Shown here: positions 6,323 through 13,152 of the stretch, piece by piece
Layout of the letters: every line of letters begins with the position of its first letter
How positions within the stretch are numbered: position 1 is the stretch's first letter
Virus record (IMG/VR): IMGVR_UViG_3300032073_006207
Coordinates: 1-26,458 of that record
Reading direction: 5' to 3' (one strand)
DNA: 26,458 nucleotides
Source of the DNA: a virus
Program-made: the position numbers and the translations under genes
Notes under the pieces: generated by a model
Database searches by the model: none
Told to the model about the DNA's origin: nothing
Seen by the model: the letters and a program-made list of their open reading frames with translations, nothing else

Positions 6323-6535
6323 ATGGGACTATTTGACGATAAAACTAAAGACGAGTTAGAAGTAATTGCTGAAAAAGAAGAAGCTGAAGCGAAAGCAGCC
6401 CGTAAAGCTGCTGATGCAGCTGAAGCAAAAGCAGCGAAAAAATCTACGAAGAACGAAAGTGGTACAGGAACGCCTGGAGTTAATGCTCATCCACGTAATG
6501 GTCGTAGAGGTGGAGCTGATCGTAGATTTTGGTAA
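6323..6535 (+). CDS. Small Ala/Lys/Glu-rich coiled-coil protein
   Basis: 70 aa. Residues about 8-40 form a highly charged alanine-rich helix (ELEVIAEKEEAEAKAARKAA, then DAAEAKAAKK), a likely coiled coil. The rest is a Gly/Arg-rich flexible tail ending GGADRRFW. Not recognised. It has its own late-type box 5 nt before the ATG and lies 4 nt after the previous stop, so it is a late gene of the head block. An IAE triplet near the start fits a T4 prohead protease site. The +1-frame overlap on the same strand (6366-6578) is a shadow of this composition. It could be a prohead core or DNA-associated internal protein; function unknown. Confidence 0.55.
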   Translation: MGLFDDKTKDELEVIAEKEEAEAKAARKAADAAEAKAAKKSTKNESGTGTPGVNAHPRNGRRGGADRRFW

Positions 6536-7561
6536 TTACATTCTACTCAATAACAGCTTTCCCTTAAGTTCGTTATAACTATTACTAGCAATAAACCGTG
6601 ATGAGATTTCGTCACGGTTTGTTTTTTGGCATATTTCGTTAAAATCTTTAAACAATTTTAAACCCTCAGGCCATATAAAACATTGTTCCCCCATACTGAG
6701 AAGAGATAAAGTCTTTTCTTTTGCTGTTTGATCTAGATACTGATTATCTAATACCCATACTCTTTTATGAAAAGGTTTCTGTTGTATTTGTTGTTCTTGT
6801 CGTTTAGTAAAGCATGACCGGCCTTTACTGATACCACCAACAGCGACTCCGTTCTTTACAAAAAAACTATCAATTGGTCCTTCAAATATAAAAATATAAC
6901 CTAAATTGTCCTCAACAGTATTAATGTTGAATATAGTTTTATCTGCTCCAATTTTAGAAAGGTATTTTGGTTTTGTGTCTTTTTTGTTACCTTCTAATTT
7001 TCTGGATTGATAGAATGTAATATTATTATTTTCATAGAATGGTATAATTATTCTATTTTTATGTACGTAATCATTTCTACAAAACCATAAAGATTTTGGC
7101 TTATTACTTGCGGTAAATAATTTACGTTTGTTACATATTTCTACAGCTCGTTTTACCATCGGTTCATGCATGTAATAAGTATATTGAGATTTATCATACA
7201 AATTAATACAATCTCCGGGAAGAGAAGGTGGTTGTTTTTCTTCTTCTTTTATTTCTTTCTTCTCAGCAGGGGCAATAAACGAACTAAAGGATTTACATTC
7301 CTCAACAATTTCTAAATAATTTTTCCCAGTAACTTCTTGTACCCACTTTACTGGAGATCCAGACCAACCGCAGTTGTGACAAAATATATAATTATCTTTT
7401 ACTACATAATATAATCGCCTTTTTTTACCCCATGATTTACCTTCTCGACAAGTAGGGCAACCACCTTCATATACATTATTGTATTTTTTATATTTGGGGT
7501 ATCCTGCGTATTGGTAGAATTTTTCAGCTACATAACCTTCAGGGATTATTTCATTTATCAT
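6536..7561 (-). CDS. 61: DNA primase, gp61-type
   Basis: 341 aa; T4 gp61 has about the same length. It makes RNA primers for lagging-strand synthesis with the gp41 helicase. N-terminal zinc finger: C35-P-T-C38 and C61-H-N-C64 (GGCPTCREG ... IFCHNCGWSG). TOPRIM catalytic domain: IFIFEGPIDSFF with E227 and VWVLDNQYLDQ with D272. The basic segment between (SKPKSLWFCR, HKNRIIIPFY) fits the RNA polymerase basic domain of primases. It is the last gene of the long minus-strand block and overlaps the preceding 59-aa gene by 11 nt. Unlike T4, it is not adjacent to the helicase gene but about 7.5 kb away. A plus-strand terminator is embedded in its 3' end. Confidence 0.93.
   Translation of the reverse strand: MINEIIPEGYVAEKFYQYAGYPKYKKYNNVYEGGCPTCREGKSWGKKRRLYYVVKDNYIFCHNCGWSGSPVKWVQEVTGKNYLEIVEECKSFSSFIAPAEKKEIKEEEKQPPSLPGDCINLYDKSQYTYYMHEPMVKRAVEICNKRKLFTASNKPKSLWFCRNDYVHKNRIIIPFYENNNITFYQSRKLEGNKKDTKPKYLSKIGADKTIFNINTVEDNLGYIFIFEGPIDSFFVKNGVAVGGISKGRSCFTKRQEQQIQQKPFHKRVWVLDNQYLDQTAKEKTLSLLSMGEQCFIWPEGLKLFKDFNEICQKTNRDEISSRFIASNSYNELKGKLLLSRM
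6593..6627 (+). terminator. Plus-strand terminator embedded in the 3' end of the primase gene
   Basis: Perfect 9-bp stem AAACCGTGA / TCACGGTTT (6593-6601 and 6612-6620) with a 10-nt loop, then G and six T (6622-6627). It lies 58 nt after the last plus-strand late gene and inside the convergent primase coding region. Read from the minus strand it lacks a clean U-run, so it should act mainly on plus-strand transcripts. Confidence 0.7.
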
Positions 7562-7730
7562 CTATCTTACGAACAGAGACAGGAATTTTAGTTATAAATT
7601 GACCTGTGTTTGGATCAGTATAATGTGCCTCTGTGCGTATCTCATCCCCTACTTTAATTTGTTTGATTTGAGGTCGAACAGTAGCGCCAGATGGCCCGAT
7701 AATATTTCTAGGTTGATTAGGTGTGTGCAT
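7551..7730 (-). CDS. Small protein of unknown function between RNase H and primase
   Basis: 59 aa. The ATG (7728-7730) lies within the end of the RNase H gene, overlapping it by 14 nt, and the TGA overlaps the primase start by 11 nt. It fills an otherwise empty 155-nt gap exactly. The sequence reads as a real protein: a start MHTPNQPRNIIGPSG, then TVRPQIKQIKVGDEI and AHYTDPNTGQFITKIPVSVRKIDD, which suggests a small beta-sheet fold. It is not recognised. The tight double overlap with replication genes suggests an accessory role there, which is inference. Confidence 0.65.
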   Translation of the reverse strand: MHTPNQPRNIIGPSGATVRPQIKQIKVGDEIRTEAHYTDPNTGQFITKIPVSVRKIDDK

Positions 7731-8667
7731 GTTGTATAGCCTTATTAATAGTATTTAATACGTTTTCGTTAGTATTAAACGACTCTCTCCAAGAAGTACT
7801 ATTTCTAATAACAGACCAGAGATCGTACTCTTTAGCTTTATCTAAAAACTTTATAAAGTTACTTTTATGTAAATTTAAATCCTCGAGCTGTTGTTTATAA
7901 GCAGGTACTTCATCATCATAGTAGTTATAACCTACCTCTAAATTCATTAGTCCCCAATTGCGCTTATAGATATCAAACTGCTCTTCTGTTATTGAATCAC
8001 CATGTATTAGAGCGATTCGATCCTCACCATTCATAGTTACAATCTTATGCTCTAATTTTAGAAATCTTTTTATACCAAACCTAGGAAAACCTTGAATATT
8101 ATCAGACTTATCCCCAGTAACAACTCTATAAGACATATAGTATTCTCTTCTAACTCCAGTATACTCTTCGAAGTTATCTAGCGTTACTTCTTTCTTCTTG
8201 ATAGGATTATAGACTGTAATCTTTCGATTAATAAGTTGTAGTAGGTCTTTATCTGTAGTAACAATTACATTCTTACCTTCTAGATTTCTAGCAAGCCAAG
8301 CCATTAAATCGTCAGCTTCCATTCGTTTAGGGTAAATATTTTTGACTCCTAATAAGGAGATTGTCTCAATAATTTTATCTAAAAACTCAAATACATCTTT
8401 AAACTTATCGTCATCTCGACCAGCTTTATATTCTACTCCTGCAGCTTCTTTACGGAAATTAGTTGATGGCCAATCAAGCTTTTTATCCCAAGTACAATAA
8501 ACGTTTTTTGCTTGAAACTTATCTACATAGGATTTTAAAGCTCTTAAGAATAAAAAAATCTGACCCGGAGAATCAGATTCATTTATTTTAAAGTTACTAG
8601 TCCAGAAGATACGGTATAGCAAATTATTGCCGTCGATTATTATGTTATCTTTCCCACCAGTTTTCAT
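7717..8667 (-). CDS. rnh: RNase H / 5'-3' exonuclease (FEN-like)
   Basis: 316 aa, close to T4 RNase H (305 aa). It removes RNA primers and 5' flaps during Okazaki-fragment processing. Acidic metal-binding sites in order: IIIDGNNLLYR (D12), RMEADDLMAWLA (117-120), VIVTTDKDLLQL (137-141) and VTGDKSDNIQGFPRFG (185-198), the last leading into the helix-three-turn DNA-binding region. The YKAGRDDD stretch corresponds to the arch region of these nucleases. The ATG lies inside the last codons of rmlB (23-nt overlap); no later ATG precedes the first catalytic Asp, so this start is required. A DNA polymerase I-type 5' nuclease is the only close alternative and has the same chemistry. Confidence 0.9.
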   Translation of the reverse strand: MKTGGKDNIIIDGNNLLYRIFWTSNFKINESDSPGQIFLFLRALKSYVDKFQAKNVYCTWDKKLDWPSTNFRKEAAGVEYKAGRDDDKFKDVFEFLDKIIETISLLGVKNIYPKRMEADDLMAWLARNLEGKNVIVTTDKDLLQLINRKITVYNPIKKKEVTLDNFEEYTGVRREYYMSYRVVTGDKSDNIQGFPRFGIKRFLKLEHKIVTMNGEDRIALIHGDSITEEQFDIYKRNWGLMNLEVGYNYYDDEVPAYKQQLEDLNLHKSNFIKFLDKAKEYDLWSVIRNSTSWRESFNTNENVLNTINKAIQHAHT

Positions 8668-9649
8668 ATTCTTGATACCACATTATAGTGTATCTCAAAT
8701 CATCGGCAAATGTTTTCTCCGTTCCAGGCAGAACTAATTGTTGATGATTTGCAGCCATTATACGTCTGTAATTAGAGTCTCGTAGACAATATTTTAAATC
8801 ATGACCTTTCCTATCTTCAACAAAATTAATTAAACTCTCTGGTTTGTGAAGTATATCTAAAATATCTTTCACTAGACTAATATTATTAATTTCACCGTAG
8901 TCATTATTATTATAATTAGGAGCTAAATTATAAACTTGACCACTCTCTCCAAACTTTAAGACGTTAAATATCTTCTCACAATGATCTTTAACATAAATCC
9001 ATTGTCGTATATTTTTACCAGTACCGTAAACTGGTATTTTTTCATCTGCTAGAGCCTTTTTAACTACTACCGGTATTAGTTTTTCTGGATATTGTCTTGG
9101 ACCGAAATTATTAGTACATCGTGTTACAATAACATCTCTTTTATATGTATGGTAATAAGAAAGGGTAATTAAATCTGCCGCGGCTTTTGTAGCTGAATAG
9201 ATGGATGATGGTTCTAGTCTATCAAAATCTTCACTTGGTGAACTCTCAAGCTCCAAGCTACCATATACTTCATCTGTACCTATTTGAATAAATCGTTGAC
9301 CTTCTCTGAGTTGATTAAGTAAATGATAAGCCCCAACTATATTTGATTCAATAAATGGATCACCGTTTTCAATACTATTATCAACGTGAGATTCAGCTGC
9401 AAAATTAATAACATAATCATATACAGCGACTTTATTAAATTCGTGTATAGGTTTAAATTCAATTTCTAGTTTATTCTTTTTATCTAAGAAGAGATCCCAT
9501 AATAAGTTCTCTGTTCTCTCAGATACACTATAATTATAACTATCAACAATTGTTATTTTGCAGTTATCACATTCTTTGTGTAATAGTTCTACAAAGTGAC
9601 TACCGATAAAACCTAAACCACCGGTAACTAAAATATGCTTATTCTTCAT
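8645..9649 (-). CDS. rmlB: dTDP-glucose 4,6-dehydratase (RmlB-type)
   Basis: 334 aa, typical for the family. It converts dTDP-glucose into dTDP-4-keto-6-deoxyglucose using NAD+. Rossmann fold with VTGGLGFIGS (8-17), the NAD ribose site IVDSYNY (34-40), the active-site triplet T-D-E in QIGTDEVYG (125-127) that is specific to the 4,6-dehydratases, YSATK (Y151, K155) and NNFGPRQYPEKLIP. The T-D-E triplet separates it from simple 4-epimerases. Its ATG overlaps the end of the RmlD gene and its 3' end overlaps RNase H, so it is built into the replication operon. The substrate would come from the RmlA gene at the left edge of the window, on the other strand. Sugar genes like this are known from marine T4-like phages. 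Confidence 0.92.
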   Translation of the reverse strand: MKNKHILVTGGLGFIGSHFVELLHKECDNCKITIVDSYNYSVSERTENLLWDLFLDKKNKLEIEFKPIHEFNKVAVYDYVINFAAESHVDNSIENGDPFIESNIVGAYHLLNQLREGQRFIQIGTDEVYGSLELESSPSEDFDRLEPSSIYSATKAAADLITLSYYHTYKRDVIVTRCTNNFGPRQYPEKLIPVVVKKALADEKIPVYGTGKNIRQWIYVKDHCEKIFNVLKFGESGQVYNLAPNYNNNDYGEINNISLVKDILDILHKPESLINFVEDRKGHDLKYCLRDSNYRRIMAANHQQLVLPGTEKTFADDLRYTIMWYQEYENWWER

Positions 9650-10538
9650 TAAATAAAATTCTCTCTAAAGACTCTCTTTCAGAAGGCATTTCAATATTGT
9701 ATAGCTTACTCTTTTCTGTAGAAAGCTTACAATTAGATCTATTTACCTTAATATGGTTTTTAAGTTCTTTATAGTCTATAAATTTCCAATGCGGATTCCA
9801 CATACCTACCTTGTCTAAAATCTCTGTTACTTCTTTTGTACTAAGTGGGTTTGGATTTACACAATTATAGGCTCCTGCTGGTAGCTCTTCTAGATTAGTA
9901 ATCCGATGTATAACATTAATCAGGTCTTCAATAACAGTTTTAGAGTTAGTTTCTTCCAATAAGTTATTGTACTTGAGAACCTTTGTCAGGTAGTTTTTTC
10001 TTGCGTTAAAGTCGTTACATATGGGCATACGTATTCTAAGGGTATACACATTAGGAAAAGCATTTAGACTAAGTTCTGCTGCATGTTTAGCACGACTATA
10101 CCAACTACTATCCTTACTATCTAATCCAAAGTCTGGCCAATCATCTTCATTGTAGTTTTTCGGACCGTCATATACACAACCTGTACTAACTGTAATGAGT
10201 TTAATATTATTTTGTAAACAATAATTCGCTAGTAAGATAGGAAATGTAACATTAAGTTTCCAGCATTTTTCTTTTTCGTCCTCGCACGCGTCTACGTTAG
10301 GATTACCAGTGTAACCTACACAATTAACAACCCACGGTCGATCCGCTGGATCTTTGAAACCAGGGCTGTTCGCGTATCGAATTTCATTACCAACTATAGA
10401 GTTAAATTCTAGTGCCAGCTTTTCTGGATTCTCGTAACTCAAACCACTTACTACTGCTATCTCATCTACTCGGGAAGATAATTGCTTTTTAATTTTCTGT
10501 CCGATATAGCCATTACCAATTACAACTAATTTACTCAT
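9639..10538 (-). CDS. dTDP-4-dehydrorhamnose reductase-like SDR enzyme (RmlD-type)
   Basis: 299 aa. Start MSKLVVIGNGYIG at 10538 is chosen; the longer frame to 10577 begins with TTG. Short-chain dehydrogenase fold with GNGYIGQK (8-15), VVNCVGYTGNPNVDACE (like RmlD 'INAAAYTAVDKAE'), LNVTFPILLANYC, STGCVYDG (118-124), and catalytic Y147 and K151 (WYSRAKHAAE). The C-terminal VNRSNCKLSTEKSKL resembles the RmlD 'RPxNSxLxTxK' ending. It would reduce the 4-keto group of a dTDP-deoxysugar. Its ATG lies in the end of the upstream unknown gene (ATGAGTAA) and its stop overlaps rmlB, so all are translationally linked. Because RmlC is not in the window, the end product may be rhamnose or another 6-deoxysugar. 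Confidence 0.75.
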   Translation of the reverse strand: MSKLVVIGNGYIGQKIKKQLSSRVDEIAVVSGLSYENPEKLALEFNSIVGNEIRYANSPGFKDPADRPWVVNCVGYTGNPNVDACEDEKEKCWKLNVTFPILLANYCLQNNIKLITVSTGCVYDGPKNYNEDDWPDFGLDSKDSSWYSRAKHAAELSLNAFPNVYTLRIRMPICNDFNARKNYLTKVLKYNNLLEETNSKTVIEDLINVIHRITNLEELPAGAYNCVNPNPLSTKEVTEILDKVGMWNPHWKFIDYKELKNHIKVNRSNCKLSTEKSKLYNIEMPSERESLERILFNEE

Positions 10539-10824
10539 TGCTATCTGGATTGTTTTTTTGTTCTTGTGTTGTGTCAAAAAAATCTATTTTTCCTACACGT
10601 CGTAGTAAGGTTTCAATTGCGTCGTAATCTTGCGGGGTCTTACCTGCGATAATTACTACACTTTCTCCTCTAGTGTCATAACCGAGTAAAACAAAGCTCT
10701 TAAGAAATTCAGAAAGGTAATCATTCATTACCGATAAATCTTGCTCGTTGTTCTCAGTAGATTCTGCAGCACTAATACTAGATTTTAATAAACTATCAAA
10801 GTCTTTTTGGGTTTTTTTATTCAC
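10531..10824 (-). CDS. Small protein of unknown function
   Basis: 97 aa, GTG start overlapping the previous stop (GTGA). The N-terminal third is polar and probably disordered (SSISAAESTENNEQD). The central part looks folded (LSEFLKSFVLLGYDTRG, SVVIIAGKTPQDYDAIETLLRRV), and the C-terminus is a polar tail. Not recognised, and no catalytic or metal motif is visible. It is part of the unbroken chain gp45 - 99 aa - this gene - rmlD, so it is certainly co-transcribed with clamp and sugar genes. Confidence 0.65.
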   Translation of the reverse strand: MNKKTQKDFDSLLKSSISAAESTENNEQDLSVMNDYLSEFLKSFVLLGYDTRGESVVIIAGKTPQDYDAIETLLRRVGKIDFFDTTQEQKNNPDSNE

Positions 10825-11120
10825 TTAATTGGCCTTATGTTTCGTTCTAAAAGTTTTGTTATAATAACTTCCATACTATCTGTTTTAAGCTGTAGATTTT
10901 TAAATTGATTACCGTTATTGAATTCGAACATAAGATCTCCGTACCAATCTTTATTCATGTAACATGTAATATACAATGCTGCCTCTTTCGGTTCTAGCAT
11001 TACTGTCCATCTACGAGGATCTAAAGTACTATACTCGCTAAAAATTCTATTTACTATATAACCGTTATCTCTTAATCGTTTAATAAAATAACCGCAAGTT
11101 GTTACTTTGTTCTTTTTCAT
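10821..11120 (-). CDS. Conserved-looking small protein downstream of the clamp, unknown function
   Basis: 99 aa with a compact alpha/beta look: CGYFIKRLRDNGYIVNRIF, DPRRWTVMLEPKEAALYITCYMN, WYGDLMFEFNNGNQF, then a C-terminal helix (MEVIITKLLERN). The density of aromatic and strand residues suggests a folded domain. The family resembles small conserved proteins of marine T4-like phages, but no function is known to me. Its ATG overlaps the gp45 stop (TAATG), so it is translationally coupled to the sliding clamp. It might assist the clamp or clamp loader; this is inference from position. Confidence 0.65.
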   Translation of the reverse strand: MKKNKVTTCGYFIKRLRDNGYIVNRIFSEYSTLDPRRWTVMLEPKEAALYITCYMNKDWYGDLMFEFNNGNQFKNLQLKTDSMEVIITKLLERNIRPIK

Positions 11121-11863
11121 TAACTTTTAAAACTTGTACTTACAAACGTTAAGTCACAACCATCAATTATAATGTTTAGCTTGAGCATCTTGAACTCATT
11201 ATTTATATATACTTTACATTCATCAAAGTTCAATGTAGATATAAGTCTAAACAGCTCTGCATCTAAGATTAACTCTCCAGGGATTGATTCCCCTGTAAAG
11301 TTAGTTCCAATCGTAGTAGTGTAGCTATCAACGTTTTGTAGTTTTTTATCAGTTAGTTCTGCGTGTACTTCTTTGTTTTGACTAGAGAGGTAAATTTTAC
11401 TATTTTCAGTAACAAACGGTAAAGCTTTAAGAATAGTATTATTACTTTCTCTCGTGAGAGTAAATTCAGACCAATTTTCAATTTTTTTGATTCTATCAAA
11501 ATCAAACGGACTTTTTAATGACAAGCTGTCGTCAAATAAATGATACCTAAATTTACTACCCTTACCACTGTTGTAAGTAATACAGTTATTTTCATATGTT
11601 AAATTAAAGTCATCTTCATTCAGACAAGATAAAATCTTAATTAATTTTACAGTATCTGGTAAACATAATAAGCATCCTTCCGAAGAGCTGTTTTTTATTT
11701 GATAGCTCGCTTTGAGAAAAATATTTGAATTATTATGTACTACAGTAGATATTTCTTCTAATTTCTCATCTTGTACTGTAAGAGTACAATTAGTAGCTAA
11801 TCTCGATATAGGATTAAGGAAACTCTTAATGAAGTTATCTCTATTTTGAATCGGTAGAATCAT
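11120..11863 (-). CDS. 45: Sliding clamp (processivity factor), gp45-like
   Basis: 247 aa; T4 gp45 is 228 aa. Sliding clamps tether the polymerase to DNA and, in T4, also activate late transcription. There are no catalytic motifs, so the call rests on the clamp-like pattern of two repeated alpha/beta domains. The first has CLLCLPDTVKLIKILSCL followed by CITYNSG and YHLFDD. The second has WSEFTLTRESNNTILKALPF, SKIYLSSQNKEVHAELTDK, NVDSYTTTIGTNFTGE, LILDAELFRLISTL and KMLKLNIIIDGCDLTFVSTSF. Position in a run of replication genes next to gp32 supports it. The start lies inside the preceding gene (23-nt overlap). A clamp is the best fit, with gp45 identity to be checked structurally. Confidence 0.72.
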   Translation of the reverse strand: MILPIQNRDNFIKSFLNPISRLATNCTLTVQDEKLEEISTVVHNNSNIFLKASYQIKNSSSEGCLLCLPDTVKLIKILSCLNEDDFNLTYENNCITYNSGKGSKFRYHLFDDSLSLKSPFDFDRIKKIENWSEFTLTRESNNTILKALPFVTENSKIYLSSQNKEVHAELTDKKLQNVDSYTTTIGTNFTGESIPGELILDAELFRLISTLNFDECKVYINNEFKMLKLNIIIDGCDLTFVSTSFKS

Positions 11864-12251
11864 TATTTTCGTTTAATTTGATTCTTATAGTAATCTCTTT
11901 TGCGTTTTTTGCAACATTACGTTCAATTAGATTTACAAACTTAGTCACTTGTTTTTCTAGATTAGTAACTCTGTCAATCAACGGAGATAAATCTTGTTGT
12001 TCGATTTGTTGCACGGGTTGCGGAGCTATGTGGTCAGTAGCTGGCAATGGTTCCGGGATTGGCGCTGGTGGTGGTGGAGGTGCTGGCGCTGGTTGGTTGT
12101 TATTATAAATTTCTTTATTTAAATGTACCTCTCCCATAGTAGCAGTTTTTTGTACAATACCTTTATTAAGGCTATAAGCTTGAGCATTTAAAGCGTGAAG
12201 TAATTGTTTTTCGCGTACTTGGTCTAGTTGTTGTTTTTGTTCTGGAGTCAC
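11841..12251 (-). CDS. Proline-rich, coiled-coil protein between gp32 and gp45
   Basis: 136 aa from a GTG start (MTPEQKQQLDQVREKQLL). The frame is open further up to 12320, but only to a TTG inside gp32, and a transcription-terminator-like hairpin would fall within the coding region; the GTG start avoids this. Domains: N-terminal Gln-rich helix, a proline-rich linker (PAPAPPPPPAPIPEPLP), then a C-terminal heptad-type coiled coil (LSPLIDRVTNLEKQVTKFVNLIERNV) that is probably oligomeric. Not recognised. Lying between the ssDNA-binding protein and the clamp, it could be a connector in the replisome or merely a passenger. The 3' end overlaps the gp45 start by 23 nt. Confidence 0.6.
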   Translation of the reverse strand: MTPEQKQQLDQVREKQLLHALNAQAYSLNKGIVQKTATMGEVHLNKEIYNNNQPAPAPPPPPAPIPEPLPATDHIAPQPVQQIEQQDLSPLIDRVTNLEKQVTKFVNLIERNVAKNAKEITIRIKLNENNDSTDSK

Positions 12252-12282
12252 AATATTAAGTAAAGGGGAGGTTACCCTCCCC
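12252..12282 (-). terminator. Hairpin after gp32, weak terminator or attenuator
   Basis: On the minus strand a 7-bp stem GGGGAGG / CCTCCCC with a GTAA loop lies 21 nt after the gp32 stop, followed by TTTACTT. The stem is strong but the U-run is interrupted, so it may only partly terminate or may protect the gp32 mRNA 3' end. It ends 13 nt before the proposed GTG start of the next gene. Confidence 0.6.
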
Positions 12283-12303
12283 AATATATTTTTAATTATT
12301 TTT

Positions 12304-13152
12304 TTAGTCCAATGTATCAAGTAGTTCCTTCACTTTATCGGAATCTACACTCTCGTCTTTAGATGAAGTACCTACATCACCAAAATCCAGATCATCATCG
12401 TCATCATCATCTACTGCTGCCGTGGTCGTACCAACAGGTTCTGGTGCTGCTGTATCATCTTTACCATAGTAATGCTCATTAAGCATCGTTACAAGTTCAT
12501 CGTAAGACTTAACAGGGTATACTTTATCAAGCTCAAAAGCCTGATCGTACACCGCGGTTACCGCATCACCAGTAACACCAGGTATATCAGATGGACTGGC
12601 AAATCGTGAAGTAACATAACTCGGATAACCTCCCTGCTCTTCAACTTTAATACGAAGATTACAACCAGTAGGGTATGAGAATATTTTCTCCCCAAACTCA
12701 TCCGCGTCATCTCCTTCAATAGCTTCCATAATAATTTTATGTAGCTGCTTACCAAAGCGAAGAATCTTAACCTTACCTTCATTTTCAGGATTTTCTGGAT
12801 CTTTAACTACATAAACATTTATCAACCATTGCTCTCGACGAGTTAATACTTTAGCTTTTTCCTTCTCTTCTTCAGTACCTGTTCTCATGATCCTAAAACG
12901 CGCTTCTGCGATCGGATCGCGTTCACCCCAAGTTTGAGGGCTAATAGAGCTTTGGAACTGACCAGTAGCTTCACTTACCCAACCATGAGAGAAATAATGA
13001 AAGAACGTTTTACTAGGTTCTGGTGTATAAGGTAACAACCTAACTGTATATGTGTTACCGGTTTTCAACCGCATAATATTGCTAGTTGTACTGCTTGACT
13101 GCGCTGGCTTAGCTAACGAGTCCTTTATTGATGCAAACATGCTATTTGTCAT
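12304..13152 (-). CDS. 32: Single-stranded DNA-binding protein, gp32-like
   Basis: 282 aa; T4 gp32 is 301 aa. It coats single-stranded DNA in replication and recombination. The N-terminal LAKPAQSSSTTS and NIMRLKTGNTYTVRLLPY region leads into the OB-fold core (FFHYFSHGW, SPQTWGERDPI, QWLINVYVVKDPENPENEGKVKILRFGKQLHKII, SYPTGCNLRIKVEEQGGYPSYVTSRF). The C-terminus is a strongly acidic tail with seven Asp in a row, as in SSB tails that recruit partner proteins. Unlike T4 gp32, the Cys-rich zinc site is absent: the whole protein has a single Cys. The start overlaps the preceding gene (ATGA); a second ATG four codons later is possible. A hairpin follows the stop. Confidence 0.92.
   Translation of the reverse strand: MTNSMFASIKDSLAKPAQSSSTTSNIMRLKTGNTYTVRLLPYTPEPSKTFFHYFSHGWVSEATGQFQSSISPQTWGERDPIAEARFRIMRTGTEEEKEKAKVLTRREQWLINVYVVKDPENPENEGKVKILRFGKQLHKIIMEAIEGDDADEFGEKIFSYPTGCNLRIKVEEQGGYPSYVTSRFASPSDIPGVTGDAVTAVYDQAFELDKVYPVKSYDELVTMLNEHYYGKDDTAAPEPVGTTTAAVDDDDDDDLDFGDVGTSSKDESVDSDKVKELLDTLD

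Noticed and set aside
6366-6578. Lys-rich frame overlapping the 70-aa coiled-coil gene on the same strand
   Set aside because: Shifted reading of the same Ala/Lys/Glu codons; no start signal and it runs into the convergent primase.
11200-11207. TATAAATA on the minus strand inside gp45
   Set aside because: Lies in the VYINNEF codons of the clamp gene; the next start is about 80 nt away and already coupled to the gp45 stop.
11878-12108. Plus-strand frame with a long Gly/Ala run
   Set aside because: It is the antisense image of the proline-rich linker of the coiled-coil protein.
12252-12320. Upstream extension of the proline-rich gene to a TTG in gp32
   Set aside because: It would put the post-gp32 hairpin in the coding region and needs a rare start; the GTG at 12251 gives a natural N-terminus.
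12391-12414. Short tandem repeat of ATC/GTC triplets
   Set aside because: It encodes the poly-Asp tail of gp32, a normal feature of ssDNA-binding proteins, and is not a regulatory repeat.
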